Origin: Pseudomonas sp.
GTDB lineage: Bacteria; Pseudomonadota; Gammaproteobacteria; Pseudomonadales; Pseudomonadaceae
Reading direction: 5' to 3'
DNA: 64,000 bases
Assembly (NCBI RefSeq): GCF_030150285.1
Contig: NZ_JASLGE010000043.1
Coordinates: 62,001 to 126,000, forward strand
In this document: positions 8,531-16,442 of the stretch, in pieces
Position numbering within the stretch: the first letter of the stretch is position 1
Layout of the letters: every line of letters begins with the position of its first letter
Position numbers and translations under genes: made by a program
Notes under the pieces: model-generated
The model's input: the letters and a program-made list of their open reading frames with translations, nothing else
Told to the model about the DNA's origin: nothing
The model's database searches: none

Positions 8531-8592
8531 AAGTAGACCTCGCCGGACGACGTGATTTTTGATGGGGGGGTTTGTGTAAGCGAAGGAGGATG

Positions 8593-8983
8593 CTAGGCAG
8601 ATTGGGGGCGGGTATCGGGCTGCCATTCACAGAATCCAACCCGTTGCGCTTTCGTCTTTGGGTTGATGATTGGCTTGTTGTCTGCATTAGTCATTACGCG
8701 CTTTGCTCTGATGCGCAGGTCTCGGCATTGGATGGTCTTTCGAGCCAGCTCAATAAACTGTTCGGCGTATTGCGGAGCATCGAATAGCGGCGAGAGCTGT
8801 CGGACCGCAGCCCCCCCCCATAATCACATCGGCCTTCTTCTCGACCAGTTCCAACCATTCAGTGAGCGGTATTGGCTCCACACCACCTGGAGCTTTCACG
8901 TTCTTGCGGGTGCCTTTGGTGCGCTTCTTGGCCTCGGCCAGCGCAACGTCGCGGGTCATTCCAAACACTGCAAATGTGCTCAT
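8593..8983 (-). pseudogene. Conserved phage early protein, frameshifted at a run of nine G
   Basis: Frame one runs from ATG 8983 (MSTFAVFGMTRDVALAEAKK) to the G run whose complement is at 8811-8819. It then reads unrelated residues and stops at 8750. Removing one G restores a second frame, AVRQLSPLFDAPQYAEQF onwards, ending PDTRPQSA at 8593. The joined 129-residue product matches the conserved Pseudomonas phage protein that usually begins MSTFAVFGMTRDVAL. So the gene is either broken, a sequencing length error in the homopolymer, or switched by slippage. Function of the family is unknown. Confidence 0.75.
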
Positions 8984-8995
8984 TGCATCACCCCG

Positions 8996-10000
8996 TTAGG
9001 TGGAAGCCCGCTTGAGCTGGTCAGTGAGCTGCGTTGGTAGCCCGCGCACCGTCAGCGTTCCGGCTTCCTGGTCGAACTCAATCTTGGAACCCAGCAGGTG
9101 CGCCTCAAAGCTGATCGAAAGCCCCTCAGCGCGCCCAGTGAATCGGCGGAACTGGTTCAGCGTGCGCTTATCCGCTGGAATCTCCGGCGACAGGCCGTAG
9201 TCCTTGTTGCGGATGAAGTCATAGAAGGCTTTTGGGCGGTCTTCGTCGATCAGTTCAGACAGTTCGTCGAGGGTGATTGGTTCGCCGAGCTTGGCCTGGG
9301 CCATTGAGTAGCTGACCAGCGTGCTTGTCTTCTCGCGGGCGCTGTCTTCGTGCAAATCCTCTGCCGCCACAAAGTCGCTGAATGCCTTGAGCAGCGTTCG
9401 TGTTTCGCCCGGGCCGTCTACGCCTTCCTGGCAGCCGGCGAAGTCGCGGAAGTACTCCGAGGACTTCTTGCCGGTTTTACCTTTGATGTAGGACACGTAC
9501 TGCCGTGAGCTTGGGTTGTTGCGCCATTCCGAGATGTTGATCCGGGCAGCCAGGGTGATGCTGCCGAAGTCCACATGCTTGGAGGTCGTGACGGTCAGGT
9601 CTTCGTTAACCGTGATGCTCTCACTGTGCTGGAGCAGGGCGATAATCAGGTAATCGGTCATGCCTTGCTGGTAGTGGGCGAACAAGACGTGGCCACCAAC
9701 AGAGAGGTTGGATTCCTCCATCAGCTTTGTCAGGTGCTCGACGGCAGTGCGGCTGAATTCGATGAAATCGCCACCCTCGACATAGGCCCGCAGCCAACCA
9801 CTGAATGGGTAGGCACCTGATTCAGCGTGAAACAAGCCCCAGGCCTTGCCAGTCTTGGCGTTGTAGGCTTCGTTGAAGTCGTTCATCAGGTTTTCAGTGG
9901 CCTGCGATTCAACCAGTTCCGCGCTGCTGACGTGCAGAACAGCAGGGGAGCCGTCGGGCTTCTTGTCGATCTGGTGGATGATGCTGTGGCGAATAGGCAT
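8996..10000 (-). CDS. Nucleoid-associated protein YejK/NdpA family
   Basis: 334 residues. The [19 protein letters not shown] region, the [20 protein letters not shown] strand-rich core and [21 protein letters not shown]...YFRDFAG match YejK/NdpA, a bacterial nucleoid-associated protein. I start at ATG 10000, with GAGGTAAACC upstream; an upstream extension has no similarity. Phage-borne copies probably bind DNA and might alter host nucleoid structure or shield phage DNA; that role is inference. It sits between the frameshifted early gene and the membrane-protein moron. Confidence 0.88.
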   Translation of the reverse strand: MPIRHSIIHQIDKKPDGSPAVLHVSSAELVESQATENLMNDFNEAYNAKTGKAWGLFHAESGAYPFSGWLRAYVEGGDFIEFSRTAVEHLTKLMEESNLSVGGHVLFAHYQQGMTDYLIIALLQHSESITVNEDLTVTTSKHVDFGSITLAARINISEWRNNPSSRQYVSYIKGKTGKKSSEYFRDFAGCQEGVDGPGETRTLLKAFSDFVAAEDLHEDSAREKTSTLVSYSMAQAKLGEPITLDELSELIDEDRPKAFYDFIRNKDYGLSPEIPADKRTLNQFRRFTGRAEGLSISFEAHLLGSKIEFDQEAGTLTVRGLPTQLTDQLKRAST

Positions 10001-10108
10001 GGGTTTACCTCGGGTAAGCGCCGCCCTCCGTGACCGGATTGGGCATGGTGGCAATTTGGTTTTGCATGGTGTTTGATACGCGACTTACTTCGTTGTGCTG
10101 GTGTAAAT

Positions 10109-10672
10109 ATGAAAGAAGATTTGATCGTTCCAGCTATCGTTACTTTGTCCGTGAGCCTGATTGCTGGGATAGTTTCGCTAGTCGTTTCAATCCTGGCGAA
10201 GGATCAGAAGACTTCTGAGTTCAGGCAGGCGTGGATTGATGGACTTCGAAATGATGTGTCGCAACTCGTTGCGCACTTAGGTCTAATCAAGACCATGGCA
10301 AAAAATGTAAGGGAGAAGCCACCGTCAGAAATCGATGATTACTTGATCACCAGGCAAGAGCAGTTCCTGGAGATGGGGATGCTAGTATCTCGAATTCGAT
10401 TGCGTCTTAACCCAGACGAACATGTGAATCTGCTGGGCAGCCTTAGGAGTCTAGAAAAAGTCCCTGCAGATGAAGTGGATGCACGCTCAGAGCGAATAGC
10501 GATATATGCTCAGGAGATTCTCAAAGATGAGTGGGAGCGCGTGAAGCTTGGTGAGCCGTCATTCGTTTGGCTAAAGCGGATATCAACGGCGGGGGTTTGC
10601 TTTGTTCTGGCAATTGGGCTTGGGGCCGGTGCAGCTGAACTCGCCAAAAACTTCAAGGCTTTTGGGTTTTGA
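10109..10672 (+). CDS. Membrane protein with two TM segments, probable moron
   Basis: 187 residues on the strand opposite to its operon. An N-terminal hydrophobic segment (about 5-30), a soluble helical middle of about 125 residues with long Lys/Glu helices, and a C-terminal hydrophobic segment (about 155-175) are visible. The base composition is more AT-rich than its neighbours. A TTG start 36 bases upstream is possible; ATG 10109 is preferred although its ribosome site is weak. It abuts a truncated early gene, which marks an insertion. Such two-TM proteins in prophages can be exclusion proteins; that is only a guess. Confidence 0.7.
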   Translation: MKEDLIVPAIVTLSVSLIAGIVSLVVSILAKDQKTSEFRQAWIDGLRNDVSQLVAHLGLIKTMAKNVREKPPSEIDDYLITRQEQFLEMGMLVSRIRLRLNPDEHVNLLGSLRSLEKVPADEVDARSERIAIYAQEILKDEWERVKLGEPSFVWLKRISTAGVCFVLAIGLGAGAAELAKNFKAFGF

Positions 10673-10781
10673 TGCCACTTCATCAGGTCAGCCAATACCT
10701 GTCGGGTGCCAACCGTGGCATGCATGTGCAACTCGTCTTCTCCGCTGCTTTCTCTGACCGTTCCTGTACTGATTTGGCCAT
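10672..10781 (-). pseudogene. Truncated and frameshifted remnant of a conserved phage early gene
   Basis: From ATG 10781 the frame reads MAKSVQERSEKAAEK and then leaves frame, stopping at 10683. One frame over, the continuation GEDELHMHATVGTRQVLADL-MKWH is intact up to the stop codon of the convergent membrane-protein gene, where similarity ends. The usual family member (as I recall it) has about 100 residues with both segments in one frame. So this copy has an internal indel of a non-multiple of three and has lost its C-terminal half. Confidence 0.65.
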
Positions 10782-10788
10782 GGCCTAC

Positions 10789-10863
10789 CTATTCAATTCC
10801 ACTGGCTGGCAGGTCCAGCCAGGTTTGGCGTTTGCGTTGTTGGATGCGGGCTATGCGGCGCAT
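10789..10863 (-). CDS. Possible 24-residue basic peptide
   Basis: MRRIARIQQRKRQTWLDLPA plus four residues, starting inside the last codons of the upstream gene (ATG at 10863, overlapping it by 13 bases) and ending seven bases before the next start. The overlap suits translational coupling, but the frame is too short for a firm call. Confidence 0.35.
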   Translation of the reverse strand: MRRIARIQQRKRQTWLDLPASGIE

Positions 10864-11321
10864 GAGTCGACCTTTACCTGATTCCATGCGCCGATCGAGG
10901 CAAGCAACGCGGAAAGATGAGCTTCAGAGATAGGCACAACACCAGGTACAGCGAGCCAGCCGATGCCAACCAGATGGTTTGGATTGCAGTCGCTTTTCAC
11001 CTCGTTGTAGAGGTGCTCAATGACATCCGAGAGTTTGTCGACGAAGTGAATGCCGACCGGTCTAGCATCGATCGCCTTGATGTATTGCGCCCCATCCTGA
11101 CGAACACAGATTCCAGCGATGTGGATCGTCCAGCGATGCGGGATATCGCAGAGTGCGTCGGCAACTTTCTTCGACAAGATCTGCTTTCCGCTTTTCCAGT
11201 GGACCATGATCTGTAGGCCGCTGGGGTCGATGTTGATGACTGAGGCGTGATTCGTGCCGAGCAGAGCGCGCATGCTCCGCTCGAGCTGGACTTTCCTGTT
11301 GCAGGGTTTTCGCTTGCTCAT
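10851..11321 (-). CDS. Conserved phage hypothetical protein
   Basis: 156 residues with a very basic N-terminus (MSKRKPCNRKVQLERSMR) and a beta-rich body. Segments ASVINIDPSGLQIMVHW and GLQ-like strands suggest a small globular protein that might bind nucleic acid. ATG 11321 overlaps the stop of the upstream gene as ATGA. Lies between an ExoX-like exonuclease and the decayed early gene. No named family. Confidence 0.65.
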   Translation of the reverse strand: MSKRKPCNRKVQLERSMRALLGTNHASVINIDPSGLQIMVHWKSGKQILSKKVADALCDIPHRWTIHIAGICVRQDGAQYIKAIDARPVGIHFVDKLSDVIEHLYNEVKSDCNPNHLVGIGWLAVPGVVPISEAHLSALLASIGAWNQVKVDSCAA

Positions 11322-11560
11322 AATGCGTCCGCCATTTTGCGAAGCGTGCGGCGCTCGGACAGCGTTGGCGACTTGCGGCGGCGCTTCAGGATGGTGTCTG
11401 GATCGATTTTGTTTGAGCGGGGTGATGGGAGAGGGTTGCGCGGCGGGCTTTTGAGTTGGGCGATTTGCCCGCCCGCCGCAAGGTAGTGGGCTACCTGGTC
11501 TGATAATGCCTCGGCGCTCTGCCGCTGCTGTTCAACCAGATTGAGGTGGTTGCTGATCAT
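11318..11560 (-). CDS. Conserved phage hypothetical protein
   Basis: 80 residues. An N-terminal helix (NLVEQQRQSAEALSDQVAHYLAAGG) is followed by a proline-rich linker and a basic C-terminus, IDPDTILKRRRKSPTLSERR. The C-terminal pattern recurs in Pseudomonas prophages beside recombination genes. GGTGAG precedes ATG 11560. Coupled by ATGA to the downstream gene. Function unknown. Confidence 0.65.
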   Translation of the reverse strand: MISNHLNLVEQQRQSAEALSDQVAHYLAAGGQIAQLKSPPRNPLPSPRSNKIDPDTILKRRRKSPTLSERRTLRKMADAL

Positions 11561-11569
11561 GACTCACCG

Positions 11570-12241
11570 TTAGCGTGTTAGCGCTTTGCGCACAAATGGA
11601 TCGAGGTCTGCTTGATTGAGCAGCCAGCGCTTGTAGTCGCTCGGCAGATCAGCAATTGCCATGCCCTTGTGTTTGCCAAAGCCAATGTGTGTTGGGATTC
11701 GAGCGTCCTCAGACAGCAACCAAAGCTCTTCCCATCCAGCAACTGGGCGGCCCAGTCTTTCCGATAGAGCCTCAACAATCTTCATCAGCAGGCGATGGCA
11801 GTTTTTGACGTCATCGAGTGCGGCATGTGCGTTGCGGAGCAGGGTGGGTGCCTCACTTCGGTAGTGCAGGTAAATCATGGCCGATTGGGTATGCGAGTCC
11901 GCAGAAGGCCAGAGCTTACGGCTCAGAGCTTGGGTGCAGATGCGCTTAATGTCAGGCTGGCCAATAACGTTCCAGTCGTAGTCGACGTTATGCCCGATCA
12001 GAAAAGCAGTATCTGTCGGAAGAGCGAAGGTGTCGTGAGACGGGCAGTCAACAAGCTCTTCGTCCAGAATGTGGCTTGTAGCCAAAGCTCCCAGTTCAAT
12101 TGGTTTGGACGGTTTGTAGCGAGCCAAGAACTGGTCGATGATGGACAGCCCAGCCATTGAATCAAGTTTCAGCCATGCAGCCTCAACCAACTGGGGATCA
12201 TTTAAGCCTGTAGTTTCGCTATCGAAGATATATGCGGTCAT
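11570..12241 (-). CDS. DnaQ-like 3'-5' exonuclease, ExoX type
   Basis: 223 residues. Exonuclease X removes nucleotides from 3' ends in repair and recombination. The DEDDh residues are in place: D7 and E9 (FDSETTG), D89 in HNVDYDW, H139 and D143 in HAALDD. A C-terminal ExoX-type extension, FGKHKGMAIADLPSDYKRWLL, follows and is found in bacterial ExoX. ATG overlaps the upstream Sak4-like stop. The pairing with an annealing/recombinase-type ATPase suggests a phage recombination module. Confidence 0.88.
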   Translation of the reverse strand: MTAYIFDSETTGLNDPQLVEAAWLKLDSMAGLSIIDQFLARYKPSKPIELGALATSHILDEELVDCPSHDTFALPTDTAFLIGHNVDYDWNVIGQPDIKRICTQALSRKLWPSADSHTQSAMIYLHYRSEAPTLLRNAHAALDDVKNCHRLLMKIVEALSERLGRPVAGWEELWLLSEDARIPTHIGFGKHKGMAIADLPSDYKRWLLNQADLDPFVRKALTR

Positions 12242-13104
12242 GCTGATTGCCTTTGTGATGAAAGTACGTTTTTGCGTTTGTCTTTGGCGACTACAACCTG
12301 TTGGATGAGGTCGTCGAATCCGAATGCGACTGCTTTTGCTGCACTGAAGGCGGATTGAAGAGAGGCAATATCTTTGGATGCCGCGATATCAGCCAGAGCA
12401 TCTACCAGTAATTCTTTGGCTCGTTCCTCAGGGCTAACTCCTGAGTTCAGCCATCCAAGTAAGCGTCGCCCAGTCTCTTCAGTTATCAGTTCCGGCTCTT
12501 CAAAGAGTTTTGTCCGATCTTTGCTTGCCATTGCGGCGTGCCCGTCATGAGTCAGGTCCAGCACAACAGTAAATTCATAATCTGTGCCGTCGCGCTGTTC
12601 AGATTTCATCCCAAGCTTGAGGATCTTTTTACCTTCGCCTTGCACCGTTTCCGTTTTGCTACGCATGGTGCAGATGATATGGAGGGAACTGGTGAGGATT
12701 TTGTCCGTCAGCCGACGATGCCGCGGCGTCGTTTCGTTCCAGGCTGCCCAGGTGTTGCCCTTGAACTTCTGATGAGCAAGCTTTTCGTTTGCCTCAAGAC
12801 AGCCGCCTGACCCTGTCCACTCATGCGAGTAACTATCGATAATGAGCACGCTGTAACCGGCCTGCTCGGCGGCGGTGATGGCATCAATGTAGCGTTCTGG
12901 CGAATAGGGCGCGTGTAGCTCCATTGCATCGAAGTCAGTCAGGTCTGCATAGAGCGAGGCGCTGCCGTTTTCGGTGTCAATAACCGCGATACGCCCGCCA
13001 AGGCCTGTGGCCAGAAGAAGGGCAGAGTAGGTTTTGCCTGATCCAGATGGCCCAGCAAGTGCCAGCCGTAGCTTGGCCTGCTTGCGTTCGGCTTTCTTGA
13101 ACAT
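12238..13104 (-). CDS. AAA_24 family ATPase, Sak4-like recombination protein
   Basis: 288 residues. Walker A GPSGSGKT at 18-25, Walker B VLIIDSYS near 100, and a RecA-like core are characteristic of the AAA_24 phage nucleotide-binding family, which includes Sak4 single-strand annealing proteins. It would promote annealing or strand exchange during phage replication. GAGGAACC precedes ATG 13104. The C-terminal 70 residues are helical and may mediate partner binding. ExoX immediately downstream supports the role, which remains inferred. Confidence 0.82.
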   Translation of the reverse strand: MFKKAERKQAKLRLALAGPSGSGKTYSALLLATGLGGRIAVIDTENGSASLYADLTDFDAMELHAPYSPERYIDAITAAEQAGYSVLIIDSYSHEWTGSGGCLEANEKLAHQKFKGNTWAAWNETTPRHRRLTDKILTSSLHIICTMRSKTETVQGEGKKILKLGMKSEQRDGTDYEFTVVLDLTHDGHAAMASKDRTKLFEEPELITEETGRRLLGWLNSGVSPEERAKELLVDALADIAASKDIASLQSAFSAAKAVAFGFDDLIQQVVVAKDKRKNVLSSQRQSA

Positions 13105-13114
13105 TTGAGGTTCC

Positions 13115-13255
13115 TCAGCTTGGTTGGTTATCCCACTGCCGCTGGATGCGGCGGGCTTCGTCTTCGTATTCTTTGCGTGCCTCGCCGGCGAAACGATCTG
13201 GAGAGAACTCGCCGATCGTTGCCCAGTCGACCTGGGCGGCCATTGCCGGGCTCAT
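13115..13255 (-). CDS. Small 46-residue phage protein
   Basis: MSPAMAAQVDWATIGEFSPD, then a charged helix ending RIQRQWDNQPS. ATG 13255 overlaps the stop of the upstream gene as ATGA, and the stop at 13115 is ten bases before the Sak4-like start, so it fits the operon perfectly. Too short to assign a function. Confidence 0.6.
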   Translation of the reverse strand: MSPAMAAQVDWATIGEFSPDRFAGEARKEYEDEARRIQRQWDNQPS

Positions 13256-13746
13256 ACAGCTCTCCTGATACTCAAACCCATCAACTGTGCTGATTCAGCC
13301 ATTGTCTGCGGCTGAATCACTCCGAGATTGCTGGCTACCCGCTTGAGCACTACCAGGTCGTCCAGCGTTATGGATTTGTCGATGTAGTCAGCCAGCGTGA
13401 CCAGCTTCGACTTGCTTTCGGTTAGGGCTAGACCTAGGTGAACAAGACCGAGAGGGCGCACGTCGCGACCCACGGCCGCGCTTACCGCATTGAGCAACTG
13501 CTCCAGCTTTTTTTTGGCGTGGCTTGATTCGACTTGCGCGCGTTTTCGGTGATCGACTTCCGTTGCAAGCTGGGCTTCCAGCGCCAGTACCAGCTCGGCT
13601 GAACCGGCCAGACGGCTGATTCGCTCCCGCTCGGCTTGCTGTTTGGCAGCCATCAACTCCTGGCGCTCAACCTCAGCGGTTGGGGCGGCGTATGCGCTGA
13701 GTCGCATCTCTGCGACGGAAAGGGAAGATTCATTTTCTTGAGGCAT
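13252..13746 (-). CDS. Hypothetical protein with central coiled coil
   Basis: 164 residues. An Ala/Glu/Gln-rich coiled coil spans about 22-90 and a more ordered C-terminal part includes LVTLADYIDKSITLDDLVVL. Start ATG 13746 has a strong GGAGG. No motif points to an enzyme. It is cotranscribed with the recombination genes and might be an accessory to them, but nothing shows it directly. Confidence 0.65.
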   Translation of the reverse strand: MPQENESSLSVAEMRLSAYAAPTAEVERQELMAAKQQAERERISRLAGSAELVLALEAQLATEVDHRKRAQVESSHAKKKLEQLLNAVSAAVGRDVRPLGLVHLGLALTESKSKLVTLADYIDKSITLDDLVVLKRVASNLGVIQPQTMAESAQLMGLSIRRAV

Positions 13747-13796
13747 AGATCCTCCGACGCGGCGTGTAGCGCCGCGGTATGCGTTGTAAAGGGCTG

Positions 13797-14024
13797 CTAT
13801 GCAGCAGTCGCTTGTGATGCGTTGTGATTGGCGTAGATGCTGTCAATTCGGGCGTGAAAGGCCCGATGTTCGTCTTCATCAATCACACGAAGCATGAATG
13901 CGAGCGTGATAGACGAGGTAGCGGCTGCGCTGGCGTTAGGCCTTCCTACCGCGCGAGCCAGTTCATCCAGCTCGGTATTGATCCAACTGACCGCTGTGTC
14001 GTGGTCTCGCTGTTGGAGACTCAC
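13797..14024 (-). CDS. Small phage hypothetical protein
   Basis: 75 residues, largely helical, starting MSLQQRDHDTAVSWINTEL, with an Ala/Ser-rich centre. ATG 14024 overlaps the stop of the upstream gene as ATGA. No family recognised. Confidence 0.6.
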   Translation of the reverse strand: MSLQQRDHDTAVSWINTELDELARAVGRPNASAAATSSITLAFMLRVIDEDEHRAFHARIDSIYANHNASQATAA

Positions 14025-14275
14025 TTGGATTGCTCCAGTTCTAGACGTTGCGCTAGGGCGCAGGCTTCGTTGTGGTTGCGACGAAAGCCCATGACCTTGC
14101 CGGTCTGGTTGTCCACCACATGGAAGAAGTCACGACCCGCAGGCTTCACGATCACCCTGAAAACGACTACCGGTTCTAACCGACCCGTCAGGCGGCAGAA
14201 CTCTGCTGGTGAAAGTCGGGAGCGCTGGTGCAGGCCGTCAACGATGGTGCGGCGTACTTGAATGCTCTGGTGCAT
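14021..14275 (-). CDS. Small phage hypothetical protein
   Basis: 84 residues. The C-terminal part, FFHVVDNQTGKVMGFRRNHNEACALAQ, has the look of a short DUF seen in phage early regions: strands, then a GFRRNHNEA helix. The same -GxxRNxxEA- idea appears at 30059-30280 (GEFDTEAEAQAL), so the two may be distant relatives. Coupled downstream by ATGA. Confidence 0.6.
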   Translation of the reverse strand: MHQSIQVRRTIVDGLHQRSRLSPAEFCRLTGRLEPVVVFRVIVKPAGRDFFHVVDNQTGKVMGFRRNHNEACALAQRLELEQSK

Positions 14276-14296
14276 GATCGCCTCCAGGGTGGCGGG

Positions 14297-14452
14297 TTAT
14301 TTGGCTTGCTGTTCCTGTTTCGCCTGCCTGGCCCTGATGGCGCAGTCGGCGTGCTGGGTTCGCCAGTCACCGGCGTGGCGCTCAAAGTGGCCTTGGCCAG
14401 CTTCAACCCGAAGGTTGCAGCGGTAGCAGGTGCCGGGGCGTTTGTTGCGCAT
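14297..14452 (-). CDS. Small zinc-ribbon protein
   Basis: 51 residues beginning MRNKRPGTCYRCNLRVEAGQ, with Cys-x-x-Cys, a later His, and HADCAIRARQ supplying His and Cys: a treble-clef or zinc-ribbon arrangement. Starts seven bases after the upstream gene's stop. Rich in Gln/Lys at the C-terminus. Likely a nucleic-acid-binding small early protein; function unknown. Confidence 0.6.
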   Translation of the reverse strand: MRNKRPGTCYRCNLRVEAGQGHFERHAGDWRTQHADCAIRARQAKQEQQAK

Positions 14453-14458
14453 GGTGGG

Positions 14459-14620
14459 TTACTCGGCGGGCGGGGTGGGCTTGATGATGTCTTCGCCACC
14501 AAGCGCCCAGCCTAATGACCAGCATCGATTGCAAGGCTCTTCACGCATGTTGCAGCCACACTGAGAAGCCTCTTCCTCAGTCCAGCCATGCTCTTTTTCG
14601 ACTTCTTCAACTGTGCTCAT
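14459..14620 (-). CDS. Small Cys-rich acidic protein
   Basis: 53 residues: MSTVEEVEKEHGWTEEEASQ, then CGC, CNRC and a Trp-rich LGWALGGEDII segment. Four Cys in two pairs suggest a zinc site. GGAGGTCGCC sits immediately upstream of ATG 14620. It fits tightly between its neighbours. Confidence 0.6.
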   Translation of the reverse strand: MSTVEEVEKEHGWTEEEASQCGCNMREEPCNRCWSLGWALGGEDIIKPTPPAE

Positions 14621-14641
14621 GGCGACCTCCAGTGTTTGGGG

Positions 14642-14944
14642 TTAGGCGGAACGAGCGACGAGCATGGCGTCGGCTTCGATGTAGCGCATGCGAGCCCGGT
14701 ATTCAGCCCAGAACGCAGAGTTTCCCAATGGATCAGCTGCAAAGTCGGGCATATCGCGACCAACAATCGCTACGGCGTAACAGACGCCTACTTCGTCGTG
14801 ATCAATGGAGGCGTGTGCAGCGAAGTAGTCACGCAGGCTCATGCCAGACAAATCACGCTTCGTTTCGGCGACTGTCTTCGGCTCAAAAACCATGTGGTCG
14901 TAGTCAGCGACCGGGAAGGCCGGCCCTCCGTCTTTATCGCTCAT
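14642..14944 (-). CDS. Conserved phage hypothetical protein (GGPAFPV type)
   Basis: 100 residues from ATG 14944. The DGGPAFPV start and GMSLRDYFAAHA segment mark a family very common in phage early operons; its function is unknown. The frame stays open upstream to an ATG at 14989 that lies inside a perfect 16-bp inverted repeat, so the start might be 15 codons longer. The downstream-start choice follows the family's usual N-terminus. Confidence 0.7.
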   Translation of the reverse strand: MSDKDGGPAFPVADYDHMVFEPKTVAETKRDLSGMSLRDYFAAHASIDHDEVGVCYAVAIVGRDMPDFAADPLGNSAFWAEYRARMRYIEADAMLVARSA

Positions 14945-14972
14945 GACTCTCTCCATTCGTTTGTTCGCCTGC

Positions 14973-15036
14973 ATTACGTCAACACTCATTCCTCCCGCTG
15001 GTTGCCGATGGGCGCAGGGGTGAGTGTTGACGTAAT
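14973..15036. repeat. Perfect 16-bp inverted repeat
   Basis: ATTACGTCAACACTCA at 14973-14988 is repeated in inverted orientation at 15021-15036, with 32 bases between. The left arm covers the upstream alternative start of the 14642-14944 gene. It could form a stem-loop in the leader RNA or be a dyad protein-binding site. Confidence 0.7.
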
Positions 15037-15582
15037 AGAAGTGGGGAGGGGGCAGGCGTCCGGCGCTTCCCGGAATGCGTCGAGTCTGGCCAGCTATGCC
15101 CTCGGACTCGCCTGCGGTACATCGCCTTTGCTTTGGTTGGGTCTACCAGTTACCTGGCTGATGCGCGGTCACATCGTCGACCCTGCTTTCCGCTGCCTGT
15201 CAGGGTGATGGGCGCAGCCTTCAGGCTTGCTACGCCACGCAGGTGGATCGTTGATCTACTTCATGGCCGTATCTCCTGTTGTTCGCTCACTGGGGAGGCA
15301 GTGGCCACCTGTTGAATGGGTGATGCAGATGCCCGGTGCTGATCTCCGGGTTTCGATTGTCCTGACCTTGTTCAGAGCCTGAGCCGTGATCGCCACGCTC
15401 CTGTCCGGCTGAAAGCAATGCCGGTATGGGTGCCAGTCAGTTATTGCCCATCAGCCTGGGCCTGCATCTGCATCGGGGTGAGAACTGCATGACGTTTGTC
15501 AGCCTTTGCTATCGCGCTGGCTGGCGGTACTCAGTTCTCACTCCGATACAGCCTGCACTCAGGCGCATCAGTGAAAAGCCCG
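14990..15582. other. Gene-poor stretch in leftward operon
   Basis: No convincing long gene. It contains one arm of the 16-bp inverted repeat, a possible short minus-strand frame at 15256-15396, a good but useless ribosome site before an ATG-AAG-TAG triplet near 15258, and a hairpin element near 15549-15577 resembling leaders upstream of several neighbouring genes. The long plus-strand open frames crossing here lack ribosome sites and similarity. I read this as remnants of small early genes. Confidence 0.5.
15256..15396 (-). CDS. Doubtful 46-residue frame
   Basis: A GTG-started frame, MAITAQALNKVRTIETRRSA onwards, ending in MK at a TAG. GGAG lies only two bases before the GTG, which is too close. 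The composition is plausible, but nothing else supports it. Confidence 0.2.
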   Translation of the reverse strand: MAITAQALNKVRTIETRRSAPGICITHSTGGHCLPSERTTGDTAMK

Positions 15583-15837
15583 TCACGCGGCGAAAAGGTC
15601 TTGTTGAAGTGGCTGCGGGTAACAGCGTTGGAGCCCTGCACGAATGGCAGACTCAAGAAGATCGGCGTCCCGTTCCAGCTCAGGAACGCCACCAGCAACA
15701 GTAGCCACAGCACTGCGAAGCTCGGCCACCTCACGTTGAAGCGCTGGGATCACAAGTGCACGCATATTCCCAATAGTGCGAAGGTCAAGGTTGCATTCCC
15801 GGCAAAGCCGGATGTAATCGAGTATGTAAATTGGCAT
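15583..15837 (-). CDS. Small phage hypothetical protein
   Basis: 84 residues: MPIYILDYIRLCRECNLDLR, then a helix with GVPELERDADLLESAIRAG. ATG 15837 follows a strong dyad (GAGGCT...AGCCTC) that would sequester or flank the ribosome site. No function recognised. Last clear gene before the gene-poor stretch. Confidence 0.55.
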   Translation of the reverse strand: MPIYILDYIRLCRECNLDLRTIGNMRALVIPALQREVAELRSAVATVAGGVPELERDADLLESAIRAGLQRCYPQPLQQDLFAA

Positions 15838-15875
15838 CTTGAGGCTCCGGAGCCCGCTCAGCGAACAAGCCTCAA

Positions 15876-16373
15876 TCAGGCCGCGCCTTTCACTGCCGCT
15901 GATTGAATACGCTGGAGGTTGCGCAGGTAGTAAAGGCCGGCCTCAATTTCAGGCTCTGTTAGATCGCGGCCCAGTTCGCTGCGGCGGATACCGATCGAGA
16001 AAATCACGTTGCCGTGGGAAGGGCCCATCCCGTAGCTGCACTCAATGAGTTGGCCGTGCCAGTGGGCGTATTGCTTGGTTCCGAAGTACGCCTTCTTTAG
16101 GCCGGTTGCGCCGGTTGCCAAGTCGTCGATTGCTTTCTGAAGCGCGAGACCGCGGTCATCGCCGGCCTTGTCGTAGCTGCCGCGAACTTCAATCACTGAC
16201 TCGGCCAGTTTCAGTACTTCAATATCAATGCCGTCAGCGGATGCGGCGATCAGTCTTTTAGTTTCGGTCAATTCAGTTTTCAAGCTGCCCAGGGTCTGTT
16301 TGTGGCGGGCCATTTCGGCCTCAATCAGCGCATTCAAGCTGATGCGCTCCCTTTCCAAACCTGCAATTTGCAT
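15876..16373 (-). CDS. Hypothetical phage protein with N-terminal coiled coil
   Basis: 165 residues from ATG 16373, preceded by AGAGGT; the frame is open to 16442, but that extension overlaps a hairpin leader like those of neighbouring genes. N-terminal 60 residues form a coiled coil; the C-terminal part contains KQYAHWHGQLIECSYGMGPSHG and FSIGIRRSELGRDLTE. The second part looks like a folded domain of unknown type. Confidence 0.6.
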   Translation of the reverse strand: MQIAGLERERISLNALIEAEMARHKQTLGSLKTELTETKRLIAASADGIDIEVLKLAESVIEVRGSYDKAGDDRGLALQKAIDDLATGATGLKKAYFGTKQYAHWHGQLIECSYGMGPSHGNVIFSIGIRRSELGRDLTEPEIEAGLYYLRNLQRIQSAAVKGAA

Positions 16374-16440
16374 GTTCCGCACCTCTGTCTGGTTGTCATC
16401 CCAAAACCCGCTCAGCGAACGGGCTTCAGTGATGCTTTCC
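16374..16440 (-). promoter_or_regulatory. Hairpin leader element (copy upstream of 15876-16373)
   Basis: On the minus strand: CACTGA, a stem CCCG...CGGG around TTCGCTGAG, then TTGGGA, then a ribosome site and start codon. The same order (CACTG, GC-rich hairpin, GGGAAA-like box, ribosome site) occurs before csrA and before 16692-16892, so it looks like a shared 5' UTR element. Confidence 0.5.
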
Positions 16441-16442
16441 AA

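Noticed and set aside
14588..15208. 206-codon plus-strand frame across small minus-strand genes
   Set aside because: It crosses three well-coupled minus-strand genes, lacks a ribosome site and resembles no protein.
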